Assembly (NCBI GenBank): GCA_965220835.1
Contig: OZ244842.1
Location: 558,001-622,000 of the forward strand
From: Azophilus sp965220835
Lineage (GTDB): Bacteria > Pseudomonadota > Gammaproteobacteria > Pseudomonadales > Azotimanducaceae
Length of the DNA: 64,000 bases
Reading direction: 5' to 3'
Shown: positions 17,069-26,260 of the stretch, piece after piece
How the letters are laid out: each line of letters opens with the position of its first letter
How positions within the stretch are numbered: position 1 is the first letter of the stretch
Position numbers and translations under genes: made by a program
Notes under the pieces: generated by a model
What the model was told of the DNA's origin: nothing
What the model saw: the letters and a program-made list of their open reading frames with translations, nothing else
The model's database searches: none

Positions 17069-18634
17069 GTGAGTCTGGTTGAATGGTCATGGTTGTTTCT
17101 CGTCATCTACATTGCCGGCATGCTGGGCTTCGGCTGGGTCGCCAGCCGCAGGATCGGCAACGCCGATGACTTTGCGACGGCGCGCAGCAGTTACGGCCCT
17201 TACTTTCTGGCCCTAGCCTTTGCCGCCACCACCGCCAGCGGCGCCACGTTTCTGGGCAGCCCCGGATTGGGCTATGAGTTCGGCATGGCCAGTGTCTGGA
17301 GCAAGTTCCTCTACCCGATGGGCGTCTACTTTGGCGTGCTCATCACCATCCGGCTGGTGGCGACCTCCGGGCACCGCTTCGGCAACCGCTCAATTCCCGA
17401 GTACTTGGGAGACCGTTACCGCAGCGACGGTGTGCGCCTGCTGGTGTCGGTGTTCTCGCTGGTGCTGTTCTTCTACATCGCCGGGCAACTGGTGTCGGGT
17501 CTGGTCATGTTCGAGGTCATGTTGGGGCTTGAACCCATGACCGCGCTGATCATCACCTCCGGCGTCCTGCTGGTCTATGTGGTGCTTGGCGGCGCCCACG
17601 CGGACATCATCACGGATGGCATTCAGGGCATGATGATGCTGGGGGTGGCGATCATGGTCATCGTGATGTTTCTGCTCGCGTCGGGCGTGGACGGCGGCTT
17701 CGGTGCCATGGTGGACGGCCTTCGGGCGCAGGACGAAGGCTTGGTCGGCGCACTGAACCCCGCCCACTCCCTCTACGATTCCTGGTGGGCGATCATTGCC
17801 GTGCTCTTCGCCCACATCCCGCTCGGCATGCTGCCGCACATCGGCAACAAGGTGTGGGCGCTCAAGCACGACGAAGACCGGATGCGCTTCGTCAAGCTCG
17901 CCTTCGCGGTTGGCTTGGCCATGGGCATGCTGGGCTTGGGCGGCATCCTGGCCCGCGGCGTGCTTGGTCCGGAACTGCTGGACGCGGGCCGCAGCGCCAA
18001 TGAGGCGTTGCCGGCGCTGTTCATCGAGCTGTTCCCCACTTGGCTCGCCGCGCTGATCGGCGTGGGCGTGCTCGCCGCCATCATGTCCACCGCGGACGGG
18101 CTGATCGTGTCCTCCTCCCAGATCGTGGCCAACGACATCTATCGGCGGTCAATCGTGCCCAAGTTCAGCGCGCACCTAACGGATCAGCAGGTGGACCACC
18201 GGGTGCTGGTGATCAGCCGCTGGAGCACGGTCATAGTTCTGGTGCTGTGCACGGTCATGGCGTGGGCGATGCAGGACATGAACATCGCGCTGCTGGTTTG
18301 GATGGGCACGGGCGGCATGATGGCGGCGTTCGCCGGCCCGCTGGTGCTGGGCGCATTGTGGCGGGGCGTAACCTTGGCGGGCGCCTTCGCCGGCCTCATC
18401 ACCGGCATGGCCACCTTCGCACTGCTGCGCAGCGGCCTGCCTTGGCTGGTGGTTGACCCGGGCGCCCTTGGCCCGCTGTCCGGAATTGCCGAATGGCTGG
18501 CCCACTACCGGGAGAACCCCTACGCTTGTGCGGTGGTTGGCGAAGCGGTCTCGATTTTCAGCACCTGGGCGGTGTCCATGCTGACCCGGCCGCTGCCCAA
18601 GGGTCACTTGGACCGGATGTTCGCAAGCTCCTAG
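17069..18634 (+). CDS. Sodium:solute symporter family transporter
   Basis: This 521-residue polytopic inner-membrane protein has about 13 hydrophobic segments. Its N-terminal half is typical of the SSS family: DDFATARSSYGPYFLALAF, ATTASGATFLGSPGLGYE and RSIPEYLGDRY. ALIGVGVLAAIMSTADGLIV is the conserved sodium-site helix. It would import a solute with sodium; the substrate is unknown. GTG 17069 is chosen because AGAGAGG precedes it by about six bases. Confidence 0.9.
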   Translation: MSLVEWSWLFLVIYIAGMLGFGWVASRRIGNADDFATARSSYGPYFLALAFAATTASGATFLGSPGLGYEFGMASVWSKFLYPMGVYFGVLITIRLVATSGHRFGNRSIPEYLGDRYRSDGVRLLVSVFSLVLFFYIAGQLVSGLVMFEVMLGLEPMTALIITSGVLLVYVVLGGAHADIITDGIQGMMMLGVAIMVIVMFLLASGVDGGFGAMVDGLRAQDEGLVGALNPAHSLYDSWWAIIAVLFAHIPLGMLPHIGNKVWALKHDEDRMRFVKLAFAVGLAMGMLGLGGILARGVLGPELLDAGRSANEALPALFIELFPTWLAALIGVGVLAAIMSTADGLIVSSSQIVANDIYRRSIVPKFSAHLTDQQVDHRVLVISRWSTVIVLVLCTVMAWAMQDMNIALLVWMGTGGMMAAFAGPLVLGALWRGVTLAGAFAGLITGMATFALLRSGLPWLVVDPGALGPLSGIAEWLAHYRENPYACAVVGEAVSIFSTWAVSMLTRPLPKGHLDRMFASS

Positions 18635-18640
18635 TATCCT

Positions 18641-18680
18641 GTCTCGCAAGCAGGTGTGGCTATTCGTGGCCGTTTCGGCC
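18641..18680. repeat. Dispersed repeat, copy 1
   Basis: This 40-base stretch matches 48544-48583 at 32 of 40 positions, including an uninterrupted CTATTCGTGGCC. Both copies lie just downstream of a gene's stop codon. The origin is unknown. Confidence 0.5.
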
Positions 18681-18791
18681 TGCAGCCGCTCCCGTGCGGC
18701 GTGCTGCGTAGCCCCTTGCACGAAAAAACTCACAAGCTATTGATTTTATGGAATTCTTTAGCTTGGCAAACAGGGCATTCGATCGGGCACC

Positions 18792-18906
18792 GAGAGCAGG
18801 TGTGCGGTGCGTGCATCCGGTGCACCAGGCGGAGGTGCTTACCGCGGCGATGGGCGCAAGCACGAGCCTCAACCGCACCGGATGCACGCACCGCACACCT
18901 GCTCTC
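18792..18906. repeat. Large inverted repeat, 32-base perfect arms
   Basis: Bases 18792-18823 and 18875-18906 are exact reverse complements over 32 bases. The 51-base spacer contains further complementary pieces (GTGCTT/AAGCAC, AGGC/GCCT), so almost the whole 115 bases can fold into one hairpin. It lies in a gene-free gap (18635-19074) between the symporter and the convergent acetoacetyl-CoA synthetase gene. It is far longer than an intrinsic terminator and has no T-run. A miniature mobile element or structured RNA is possible. The rest of the gap shows nothing recognisable except the dispersed repeat. Confidence 0.9.
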
Positions 18907-19074
18907 TCCCAGCGTACAAAAAGCGTTCCTTGCGCGTCTTCGGACGGGTGCGCAGCGTGTGTTCTTCCCCGCGATGACCCCCCCGCTGGGAGGCGCTTGT
19001 TCCCCACAGGTTGGTGTTTCGGCCGGCCGGGGTGGAAGCTCGCCCGAGAGAGAACTGGCGTCTTGGCGCGCACC

Positions 19075-21021
19075 CTAAGCGTTCAGCTCCTGAAGTGAAC
19101 GGAATCCCTCCAGCGATTCCGGGTTCGCTAGCGCCGCCGTGTTCTTGACGCTGCGACCGTGAATCGTGTCGCGCACTGCGAGTTCGGCGATCTTGCCGCT
19201 GCGGGTTCGCGGCACGTCAGGCACCGCGATGACCTTCTTGGGCACATGGCGGGGTGATGCGTGGGTACGGATTTGATCCTTGATGCGATCGATGAGAGCC
19301 GCATTCAAGGTGATGCCGGGCTGGAGTGCCACGAACAGCACGATGCGGGTGTCACCACGCCATTCCTGGCCGACGCAGACCGCATCCCGAATCTCGGCAA
19401 TGCGCTCCACTTGGCGGTAGATCTCCGCGGTGCCGATGCGCACGCCACCGGGGTTCAGCACCGCATCGCTGCGGCCGTGAATGATGAAGCCGCCGTTGGC
19501 GGTGGCTTCGGCGAAGTCGCCGTGCGCCCAGACGTCCGGGAACTTGGCGAAGTAGGCGTCATGGAAGCGGCTGCCGTCGGCGTCTCCCCAGAAGCCCAGC
19601 GGACAGGACGGAAAGGGGCGGGTGCAAACCAATTCGCCTTTTTCGCCTTGGCCCGGCGGCAGGGGGTGCCCGTCTTCGCCGTAGACGTCCACCGCCATGC
19701 CCAAGCCCTTGCATTGCAGCTCCCCCGCATGGACGGGCGCATTGGGGTTGCCAAGGATGAAGCAGGAAATCAGGTCGGTGCCGCCGGTCATGGACACAAT
19801 ATGCAGGTCTTGCTTGATGGCGCGGTGCACGTAGTCAAAACCCTCCGCGGACAGGGTGGAGCCCGTGGACAGCAGCATCCGCAAAGCGCTTAAGTCTTGG
19901 TCGGCGCCGGGTTCCAGGCCCGCCTTGTCCAGCGCGCCCAAGTAGGTGGGGCTGGCGCCGAACACGGTCACGCCCTCGCGCTCCGCGATGCGCCAGAGGG
20001 TGGCCGGGTCCGGCTGGAACGGAGAGCCGTCGTACAGCACCAAGGCGCAGCCCGTGGCCAGCGCGCCGACCAGCCAATTCCACATCATCCACCCGCAGGT
20101 GGTGAAGAACAACAGGGTGTCTTCCGGGCCAAGTCCTGTGTGCAGTTGATGTTCCTTGGCGTGCTGCAGCAAGGTGCCGCCCGCGCCGTGGACGATGCAC
20201 TTGGGCTTGCCGGTGGTGCCGGAGGAGTACAGGACGTAGAGCGGATGATTGAAGTCCAGCTGCGCGAACGCCGCTTCCGGGCCGTCGAGCAAGGGCGCAA
20301 AGGCTAAGTTTCCGTTTGCGTCCGAAGCAGGCGCGCCGGTCACGGAGACCCAGATGATGCGCTCAATTGAAGGTGTTCGGGCCGCCACTTCAGCCACCTT
20401 GGGGCGGATGTCGAAGGTCTTGCCGGCGTAGTGGTAGCCATCGCAGGCAATCAGGAGCTTGGGCTCGATTTGGCCGAAACGGTCGAGCGCGCCGTCCGCG
20501 CCGAAGTCCGGCGAACACGACGACCACACACCGCCCAACGCGGTGGTGGCGAGCATGGCGATCACGGCTTCGATGCCGTTGGGCAGCCACCCGGCCACGC
20601 GGTCGCCGGGTTCGATGCCCAGCTGGGCCAGATGCCCGGCCAGCGACAATGCGCGCGCCCGCAGCGCTGCATGGCTGATTTCCCGTCGTTCGCCGGTTTC
20701 CAGATAGCTGATGAGGGCAGGGCGACGGTCATTGTGGCGCAGCAGATTTTCGGCGTAGTTCAATTGGGCGCCCTCAAACCAGCGGGCGCCGGGCCAGCGA
20801 TCGAAGTGCTTTACAGCGGCATCGGCTGGGCGGCTGGCACGGATGCCAGTGAAGCGCCAGACTTCAGTCCAGAATGCGCCGGGGTCAGAGATGGACCACT
20901 TGTGCAGGGCGTCGTAGTCGGTGAAGTCGCGCCCGCTCGACCGCGCCGCTTGGCGCATGAATCGCGTCATGTTGGATGCTTGGACTGCCTTGGCAGATGG
21001 CGTCCAGATCGGATGGCTCAC
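19075..21021 (-). CDS. Acetoacetate-CoA ligase (acetoacetyl-CoA synthetase)
   Basis: This 648-residue adenylate-forming enzyme is full length for the family. The N-terminal cap is WTPSAKAVQASNMTRFM. The AMP-binding loop is LYSSGTTGKPKCIVHG, followed by TTCGWMMWNWLVGALATG, a stretch characteristic of acetoacetyl-CoA synthetases. A C-terminal GKIAELAVRD supplies the catalytic lysine region. It activates acetoacetate to acetoacetyl-CoA in the cytosol, feeding ketone or leucine-type degradation products into central metabolism. It stands alone on its strand before the SDR gene. Confidence 0.93.
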   Translation of the reverse strand: MSHPIWTPSAKAVQASNMTRFMRQAARSSGRDFTDYDALHKWSISDPGAFWTEVWRFTGIRASRPADAAVKHFDRWPGARWFEGAQLNYAENLLRHNDRRPALISYLETGERREISHAALRARALSLAGHLAQLGIEPGDRVAGWLPNGIEAVIAMLATTALGGVWSSCSPDFGADGALDRFGQIEPKLLIACDGYHYAGKTFDIRPKVAEVAARTPSIERIIWVSVTGAPASDANGNLAFAPLLDGPEAAFAQLDFNHPLYVLYSSGTTGKPKCIVHGAGGTLLQHAKEHQLHTGLGPEDTLLFFTTCGWMMWNWLVGALATGCALVLYDGSPFQPDPATLWRIAEREGVTVFGASPTYLGALDKAGLEPGADQDLSALRMLLSTGSTLSAEGFDYVHRAIKQDLHIVSMTGGTDLISCFILGNPNAPVHAGELQCKGLGMAVDVYGEDGHPLPPGQGEKGELVCTRPFPSCPLGFWGDADGSRFHDAYFAKFPDVWAHGDFAEATANGGFIIHGRSDAVLNPGGVRIGTAEIYRQVERIAEIRDAVCVGQEWRGDTRIVLFVALQPGITLNAALIDRIKDQIRTHASPRHVPKKVIAVPDVPRTRSGKIAELAVRDTIHGRSVKNTAALANPESLEGFRSLQELNA

Positions 21022-21120
21022 GGGAGGCTCCGAGGGAGGCGATTCTCCATAGCGACTAAAGGGCGGTCGCTGGGCGCAAGTTCTGCCTCATGTGACCGCA
21101 TCGCCCGGCGATCAAGGCAA

Positions 21121-21891
21121 CTAAAGCGAGGCGCAGACGTGCCCGCCATCAACCACTAGTATGCTGCCGGTCATGTAGGCGGAGGCGTCGGAGGCCAGCA
21201 GCAGCAGCGGCCCGTCCAAGTCTTCGAACTCGCCGTAGCGGCGCATGGGTATGCCCTTGGCGAACTCCGCCGAGCGTTCGCTCTCCAAGAGGAGGCGGCT
21301 TACGTCGGTGAGGATGTAGCCGGGCGCCAGCGCGTTGACGCGGATGCCGTCTTTGGCCGCCTCCAAGGCCATGACTTCAGTGAGCCGGGTCAGCGCGCCC
21401 TTGGAAACCGCGTAGGGGAACTGGCCCTTGATGGTGCGCCGGTCCGTAATGGAGGAGATGTTGATGATGTTGCCGCCGCCCTGTCCGTTGGCGCGCACCC
21501 GCTCGGTGTAGGCCTTGGAGGCAAGCCAAACGCCTTTCAGGTTGGTGTCCAGCACCCGGTCCCAGTCCGCCTCGTCGATCATCGTGTAGGTCTTGGCGCC
21601 GGCTTCGACGCCCGCGTTGTTGATCAGCACGTCGATGGGGCCGAAAGCCGCCTCAGCGGCCTCGATGAAGCTGTGCACGCTGTTGGATTGGCTGACGTCC
21701 AAGGGCGCGCCGAAGGCTTGCCCGCCCTGCGCCTGAATCTCCTTGACCCGGCCTTCAATGCGGTCCGTGCGCCGGGCGCCCATGCTCACCCTTGCTCCAG
21801 CCTCAGCCAGCACGCCTGCAAAGTGGTGGCCGAAGCCGGAGGAGGCCCCAGTCACCGCAATGTGCTTGCCGGTCAGGTCGAATAAGCGCAT
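21121..21891 (-). CDS. SDR family oxidoreductase
   Basis: This is a 256-residue classical short-chain dehydrogenase: TGASSGFGHHFA cofactor motif, NNAGVEAG, a catalytic serine in NISSI and YAVSKGAL with Tyr-x3-Lys. It ends with YMTGSILVVDGGHVC. Basic residues after strand 2 (GARRTDR) suggest NADP. The substrate is unknown; it is likely part of fatty-acid or alcohol metabolism alongside the acetoacetyl-CoA ligase upstream on the same strand. Confidence 0.9.
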   Translation of the reverse strand: MRLFDLTGKHIAVTGASSGFGHHFAGVLAEAGARVSMGARRTDRIEGRVKEIQAQGGQAFGAPLDVSQSNSVHSFIEAAEAAFGPIDVLINNAGVEAGAKTYTMIDEADWDRVLDTNLKGVWLASKAYTERVRANGQGGGNIINISSITDRRTIKGQFPYAVSKGALTRLTEVMALEAAKDGIRVNALAPGYILTDVSRLLLESERSAEFAKGIPMRRYGEFEDLDGPLLLLASDASAYMTGSILVVDGGHVCASL

Positions 21892-22020
21892 TGGCTTATG
21901 CTACCGCAGCGCTCTGCGTTAGAATAGCGCCCGCCAGCGCAGGTAGCGTCTTGGTTGGGTTGGCTTCCGGTTGAATGAGCAGCCGGAAGTGAATCAAGCG
22001 CAGAGGCTGTTCTGGAGAGT

Positions 22021-22097
22021 CGGAGTGTAGCTCAGCTTGGTAGAGCACTACGTTCGGGACGTAGGGGTCGGAGGTTCAAATCCTCTCACTCCGACCA
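22021..22097 (+). tRNA. tRNA-Pro (anticodon CGG)
   Basis: A 77-base cloverleaf: acceptor stem CGGAGTG paired with CACTCCG, D arm GCTC...GAGC, anticodon stem CTACG/CGTAG around loop TTCGGGA (anticodon CGG, proline), and T arm GGAGG TTCAAAT CCTCT. The CCA end is encoded. The G in AGGTTCAAAT and the loop sizes are normal. Confidence 0.97.
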
Positions 22098-22312
22098 ATT
22101 TCCTCGGGTTGGGCGCAAGCCGGAATTCAAGTCAAGAGTCAGCGCTCCCAAGCCAACCCGACGGGGAGACCGGTAGGCAGGGCGTGCCGGCCTGGATACC
22201 CTTCAAAGCGCTGGCAAGCGGGATTGGCCAAGCAAACCGGCGCCTGCGGCCGCATGTGGCCCCGGTCACCGCGAAGTGACAGCTAGTCGGTTCGCATGCG
22301 CCCAGCTGCATA

Positions 22313-22352
22313 GGCCCATCTCCATAGGCCCATCTCCATAGGCCAAACCCAG
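22313..22352. repeat. Short tandem repeat
   Basis: CATAGGCCCATCTC is repeated twice, followed by a third partial unit CATAGGCC, about 100 bases upstream of the ferredoxin reductase start. The rest of 22098-22455 shows no gene. Confidence 0.6.
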
Positions 22353-22455
22353 CGGAGTCCTTTAGAAGCGTTATTTGGTAATGCCCATTTGGCCCTTTGC
22401 GAAATGGCTGCGTGTCTGTATCTTCGCGCGCTTGTTTCACTTCAGGAGTCCAGCC

Positions 22456-23229
22456 GTGGCCACCTTGTCCCCCCAAAACGTCACTGACGTTCACCACTGG
22501 AACGATTCCCTGTTCAGCTTCAAGACCACCAGAGACCGCTCTTTGCGGTTCGAGAACGGTCACTTCGTGATGCTTGGCATTGAACTGGAGGGCAAACCGC
22601 TAATGCGCGCCTACAGCATCGCCAGCCCCAACTATGCTGACGAACTGGAGTTTTTGAGCATCAAGGTGACGGATGGCCCGCTGACGTCCCGGCTGCAGAA
22701 CATCCAGGTGGGGGATGAACTGCTGGTCAGCAGCAAGCCAACCGGCACATTGGTGGTTGACCACTTGCTGGATGGCCGCAACCTGTACTTGGTCGGCACC
22801 GGCACCGGTTTGGCGCCCTTCATGAGCATCATTCAGGATCCCATGGTGTACGAAAAGTTCGACAAGGTGATTCTTGCCCATGGGGTGCGCAGGACTTCCG
22901 AGCTCGCCTACCAGGAGTTCATTCAAAACCAGTTGCCGAAAAACGAGTTCTTTGGGGAGCTGGTGCAGGAGAAACTGGTCTACTACCCCACGGTCACCCG
23001 GGAACCCTATCGGAACAAGGGGCGCATTTCGGATTTGATGCGCTCCGGGCAGCTGTTTGAGCAACTGGAGCTGCCTCAGCCCGATCCTGAAGAGGACCGC
23101 TTCATGGTGTGCGGCAGCGTCTCCATGTTGAAGGACATCTGCGGCATTCTGGACGGCTGGGGCTTCGAGGAATCCCGGCAAGGTGTCAAGGCCAGCTATG
23201 TGATCGAGCGGGCCTTTGTTGAGAGCTGA
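22456..23229 (+). CDS. fpr: Ferredoxin-NADP reductase
   Basis: The 257-residue product has the FAD-binding barrel motif MRAYSIASP (RxYS) and the NADP motif GTGTGLAPFMSII. MVCGS and a C-terminal YVIERAFVE follow, as in the bacterial Fpr subgroup. It transfers electrons between NADPH and ferredoxin or flavodoxin. GTG 22456 is chosen since CAGGAG lies seven bases upstream. Its convergent neighbour is the ferredoxin-dependent KorAB pair, so a shared ferredoxin pool is plausible. Confidence 0.93.
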   Translation: MATLSPQNVTDVHHWNDSLFSFKTTRDRSLRFENGHFVMLGIELEGKPLMRAYSIASPNYADELEFLSIKVTDGPLTSRLQNIQVGDELLVSSKPTGTLVVDHLLDGRNLYLVGTGTGLAPFMSIIQDPMVYEKFDKVILAHGVRRTSELAYQEFIQNQLPKNEFFGELVQEKLVYYPTVTREPYRNKGRISDLMRSGQLFEQLELPQPDPEEDRFMVCGSVSMLKDICGILDGWGFEESRQGVKASYVIERAFVES

Positions 23230-23273
23230 TCCTGCTTGGGCTGTCGAGTAGCCAACCGGCAGCCCTCAAGCAC

Positions 23274-24263
23274 TCACTCCCGGTGATCGACCAAGTTGCC
23301 TTGGTGCAGCAGGGTGACCACCCGTTGTCGCCTTTCGCGGGGCTTGGCGTTCCAGAAGGCTTGCTCGAAGGGTTCTGCTTGGCGGCGGTGGATCACGCCG
23401 ATGGCAGTGGGCATTGGCGGGGCCAAGTTGAGCAGCATTAGGGCCAGATTCGAATTGGTCTCGTCATGGATCAGCACGTCATCGATCCCTTGTGGGCCAA
23501 CCTGGATGGCTTCCAGCTGCAGGGTCTTTGGGTTTAGGCGCAGGCCCTTGTCTTGATTGGGGCCGTAGAGCAGCGGCTGGCCATGCTCAACCTGAATCTG
23601 GTGGTCAGCGGCCGTCTTGCGGCTGGATACGGTATCGAAGACGTCCTTGTTGTAAACGATGCAGTTCTGCAGGATTTCCACGAAAGCCGCGCCGCGATGG
23701 GCTCTTGCAGCCGTCAGGATGCCGGGCAGTCCTTTCTGGTCGATGTCGATGCCGCGGGCGATGAAGGTGGCGCCGGCACCCACGGCGAAGGCGCCGGGTC
23801 GCACCGGGGTGTCCACCGAACCACCAGGGCTTGAGGGGCTGGTGGTGCCGATGCGCGAGGTGGGCGAGTACTGCCCCTTGGTGAGGCCGTAGATTTCGTT
23901 GTTGAACAGCAGAATGTTGAGATCGATGTTGCGGCGCAGGGCATGCAGCAGGTGGTTGCCGCCGATGGACAGGCCGTCGCCGTCGCCGGTGATCACCCAG
24001 ACGTCGAGCTCCGGATTGGCCAGCTTCACGCCGGTGGCAATGGCCGAAGCCCGTCCGTGTATGGTGTGGAAGCCGTAGGATTCGATGTAGTAGGGCAGCC
24101 GCGCGGCGCAGCCGATGCCGGAAACGAACACCGTTTTGGCTGGCTCGGCGCCGCAAGCAGCCAAGGCGCGCTGCACCGCCTTGAGTATGGAGTAGTCGCC
24201 GCAGCCCGGGCACCAACGAACCTCCTGGTCCGAGGCGAAGTCCTTCAATGAGAGTTCAGCCAC
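23274..24263 (-). CDS. korB: 2-oxoacid:ferredoxin oxidoreductase beta subunit (KorB-like)
   Basis: The 329-residue thiamine diphosphate subunit carries WCPGCGDYSILKAVQRAL, GIGCAARLPYY and HTIHGRASAIATG. The TPP/Mg motif is GDGDGLSIGGNH...NNEIYGLTKGQ. With the alpha subunit it would interconvert 2-oxoglutarate (or another 2-oxoacid) and acyl-CoA using ferredoxin. GTG 24263 follows a strong AGGAGG. Ten bases separate it from the upstream korA stop, so the two are co-transcribed. Confidence 0.92.
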   Translation of the reverse strand: MAELSLKDFASDQEVRWCPGCGDYSILKAVQRALAACGAEPAKTVFVSGIGCAARLPYYIESYGFHTIHGRASAIATGVKLANPELDVWVITGDGDGLSIGGNHLLHALRRNIDLNILLFNNEIYGLTKGQYSPTSRIGTTSPSSPGGSVDTPVRPGAFAVGAGATFIARGIDIDQKGLPGILTAARAHRGAAFVEILQNCIVYNKDVFDTVSSRKTAADHQIQVEHGQPLLYGPNQDKGLRLNPKTLQLEAIQVGPQGIDDVLIHDETNSNLALMLLNLAPPMPTAIGVIHRRQAEPFEQAFWNAKPRERRQRVVTLLHQGNLVDHRE

Positions 24264-24273
24264 GTGGAACCTC

Positions 24274-26160
24274 CTAGCTCGCAATCTCTTGGTTTGCGGT
24301 TCCTCTAGGTCTTGCTTCGGTCAGCCGCGCGGGTGCGTGCTCCGCGATGGCCGCTTGCACGGCTGCGACGGGGAAGGGCTGGCCAGAGACTTGGTTGAGC
24401 TGCACGACTTCGATCAGCAGGCGGTCGCGCAGCAGGGTGGCGAGCTGCCCGTTGTTGAGTTCCGGCACCAGCACGGCCTCGAAGCCCGCCAACAGTTCGC
24501 CGAGATTGGGCGGCAGCGGATGGAGGTGGCGCAGGTGAATCTGCGCCACGGCCAGCCCGTCGCTCAAGGCCTTCTTGACGGCTTGATAGACTGCCCCGTA
24601 AGTTGATCCCCAAGCCACCACCGCCAAGCCGCCGGGCACCCCCTGTTCGATGGCCTGCTCGGGCAGGTGATCGGCCACCTTGGCCACCTTGGCGGCGCGC
24701 AGGTCGGTCATGGCCTGGTGGTTGTCGGGGTCATAGGAGATGTGCCCGGTTTCAATGTCCTTCTCGATGCCGCCAACCCGATGGATGTGGCGCGCATCAC
24801 CCGGCACCGCCCAGAGCCTGGCCAAGCCGCCGGCATCCCGCTCCCAAACGTCCGCCGCTGCTGCCGTTGGCTTGCGGTTGGCGATGGGTGGGAACGCATC
24901 GATGTCTGGAATGGGCCAAAGCTCCGAGGCGTTGGCGATGTAGCCGTCGGTCAGCAGAATCACTGGCGTCATGTGGCGCAGGGCGATGCGCACCGCTTCG
25001 ATGGCGGTTGCAAAGCAGTCCGCTGGCGAGTGGGCGGCGAGCACCGGCACGGGGGTGTCGGCGTTGCGGCCGTAAACCGCTTGGTACAGGTCGCTTTGCT
25101 CGGTCTTGGTGGGCATGCCGGTGGACGGGCCAGCCCGCTGCGAATTGATCACCACCAAGGGCAGCTCCGCCGCAACCGCCAGCCCCAAGGCCTCGGTCTT
25201 CAGGGCGATGCCGGGGCCCGAGCTGGAGGTCACGCCCAGTTTGCCGGCATAGGACGCGCCGATGGCGGCACCGATGGCGGCGATCTCATCCTCGGCTTGA
25301 AATGTGGCGACGCCGGCTTCGCCCAAGCCAGTCAAGTGATGCAGCAAGGCGGAGGCCGGCGTGATGGGATAGGAGCAGAACAGCAGTTCGATGTCGGCCA
25401 GCTCTCCGGCGGCGGTCAGCCCCAAGGCCAAGGCTTCCGCGCCGGTGATGGTCCGGTAGGCCACCGAATCCAGCGGCGCTTCGGGAATGGGATGCTGGGA
25501 AAGGACGTGCTGCAGTTCCGCGGTTTCCCCGTAGGCGTGGCCCGCCGCAAGAGCCGCTAGGTTGGCGTTGCGCACGGCTTCGTTATTGGCGAACTTGGCT
25601 TGAATCCAGCCGGCGGTGGCGTCCCGCGGCTGGTCGAACATCCACAGCACTAGGCCCAGCGCCCAAAAGTTCTTGCAGCGCGCGGAGTCCTTGGTGCCGA
25701 GGCCGAAGGGCTTCACCGCCTCCAAGGTCAGGTGTGAAATGTCCACGCGACAAACATGGAAATCACTGAGGGAGCCATCCTCAAGGGGATTGGCGGTAAG
25801 TTCGGCGCGCCGCAGCCGCTGTGCGGAAAAGGCGCTGTCATCGACGATGATGAGCGCCCCGGGCACCAAGTGGGGCAGATTGACTGTCAAGGCTGCCGGA
25901 TTGAAGGCCAACAGCACGTCGGGCGCATCCCCAGGCGTGGTGATGCGCTCGCCGCCAAACTGAATCTGAAAGGCCGAAACGCCGTAGCGGGTGCCGGCTG
26001 GTGCGCGTATTTCCGCCGGGAAGTCGGGCAGGGTGGACAGGTCGTGCCCAGCCAGCGCCGAGGCGATGGTGAACTGCTGGCCCTGCAATTGGATGCCGTC
26101 GCCTGAGTCTCCGGCGAAGCGCACGACATGGCTGCTCTTATCAGCGAGTTGCTGCGACAT
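24274..26160 (-). CDS. korA: 2-oxoacid:ferredoxin oxidoreductase alpha subunit, gamma-alpha fusion (KorA-like)
   Basis: The 628-residue protein fuses an N-terminal gamma domain (VRFAGDSGDGIQLQGQQF, first about 190 residues) to the alpha domain. The latter has SYPITPASALLHHL, FQAEDEIAAIGAAIGAS and TSSSGPGIALKTEALG, then SQRAGPSTGMPTKTEQSDL, the coenzyme A-interacting segment. This layout is the usual KorA of aerobic bacteria that use an oxygen-tolerant ferredoxin-linked 2-oxoglutarate oxidation. It is followed by korB after ten bases. Confidence 0.92.
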   Translation of the reverse strand: MSQQLADKSSHVVRFAGDSGDGIQLQGQQFTIASALAGHDLSTLPDFPAEIRAPAGTRYGVSAFQIQFGGERITTPGDAPDVLLAFNPAALTVNLPHLVPGALIIVDDSAFSAQRLRRAELTANPLEDGSLSDFHVCRVDISHLTLEAVKPFGLGTKDSARCKNFWALGLVLWMFDQPRDATAGWIQAKFANNEAVRNANLAALAAGHAYGETAELQHVLSQHPIPEAPLDSVAYRTITGAEALALGLTAAGELADIELLFCSYPITPASALLHHLTGLGEAGVATFQAEDEIAAIGAAIGASYAGKLGVTSSSGPGIALKTEALGLAVAAELPLVVINSQRAGPSTGMPTKTEQSDLYQAVYGRNADTPVPVLAAHSPADCFATAIEAVRIALRHMTPVILLTDGYIANASELWPIPDIDAFPPIANRKPTAAAADVWERDAGGLARLWAVPGDARHIHRVGGIEKDIETGHISYDPDNHQAMTDLRAAKVAKVADHLPEQAIEQGVPGGLAVVAWGSTYGAVYQAVKKALSDGLAVAQIHLRHLHPLPPNLGELLAGFEAVLVPELNNGQLATLLRDRLLIEVVQLNQVSGQPFPVAAVQAAIAEHAPARLTEARPRGTANQEIAS

Positions 26161-26260
26161 GGGGGCGGCGAGCGGGGTTGGCTCAGCAACGAAAGGTGCA
26201 GCATTCTAACGGATTCCGCGCCAAAATAACGACTGGCTTGGTTTGACGGGTTTCGTGCTT

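Noticed and set aside
18792..18906. Large hairpin as a simple rho-independent terminator of the symporter gene
   Set aside because: It starts more than 150 bases after the stop, has 32-base perfect arms and no T-run.
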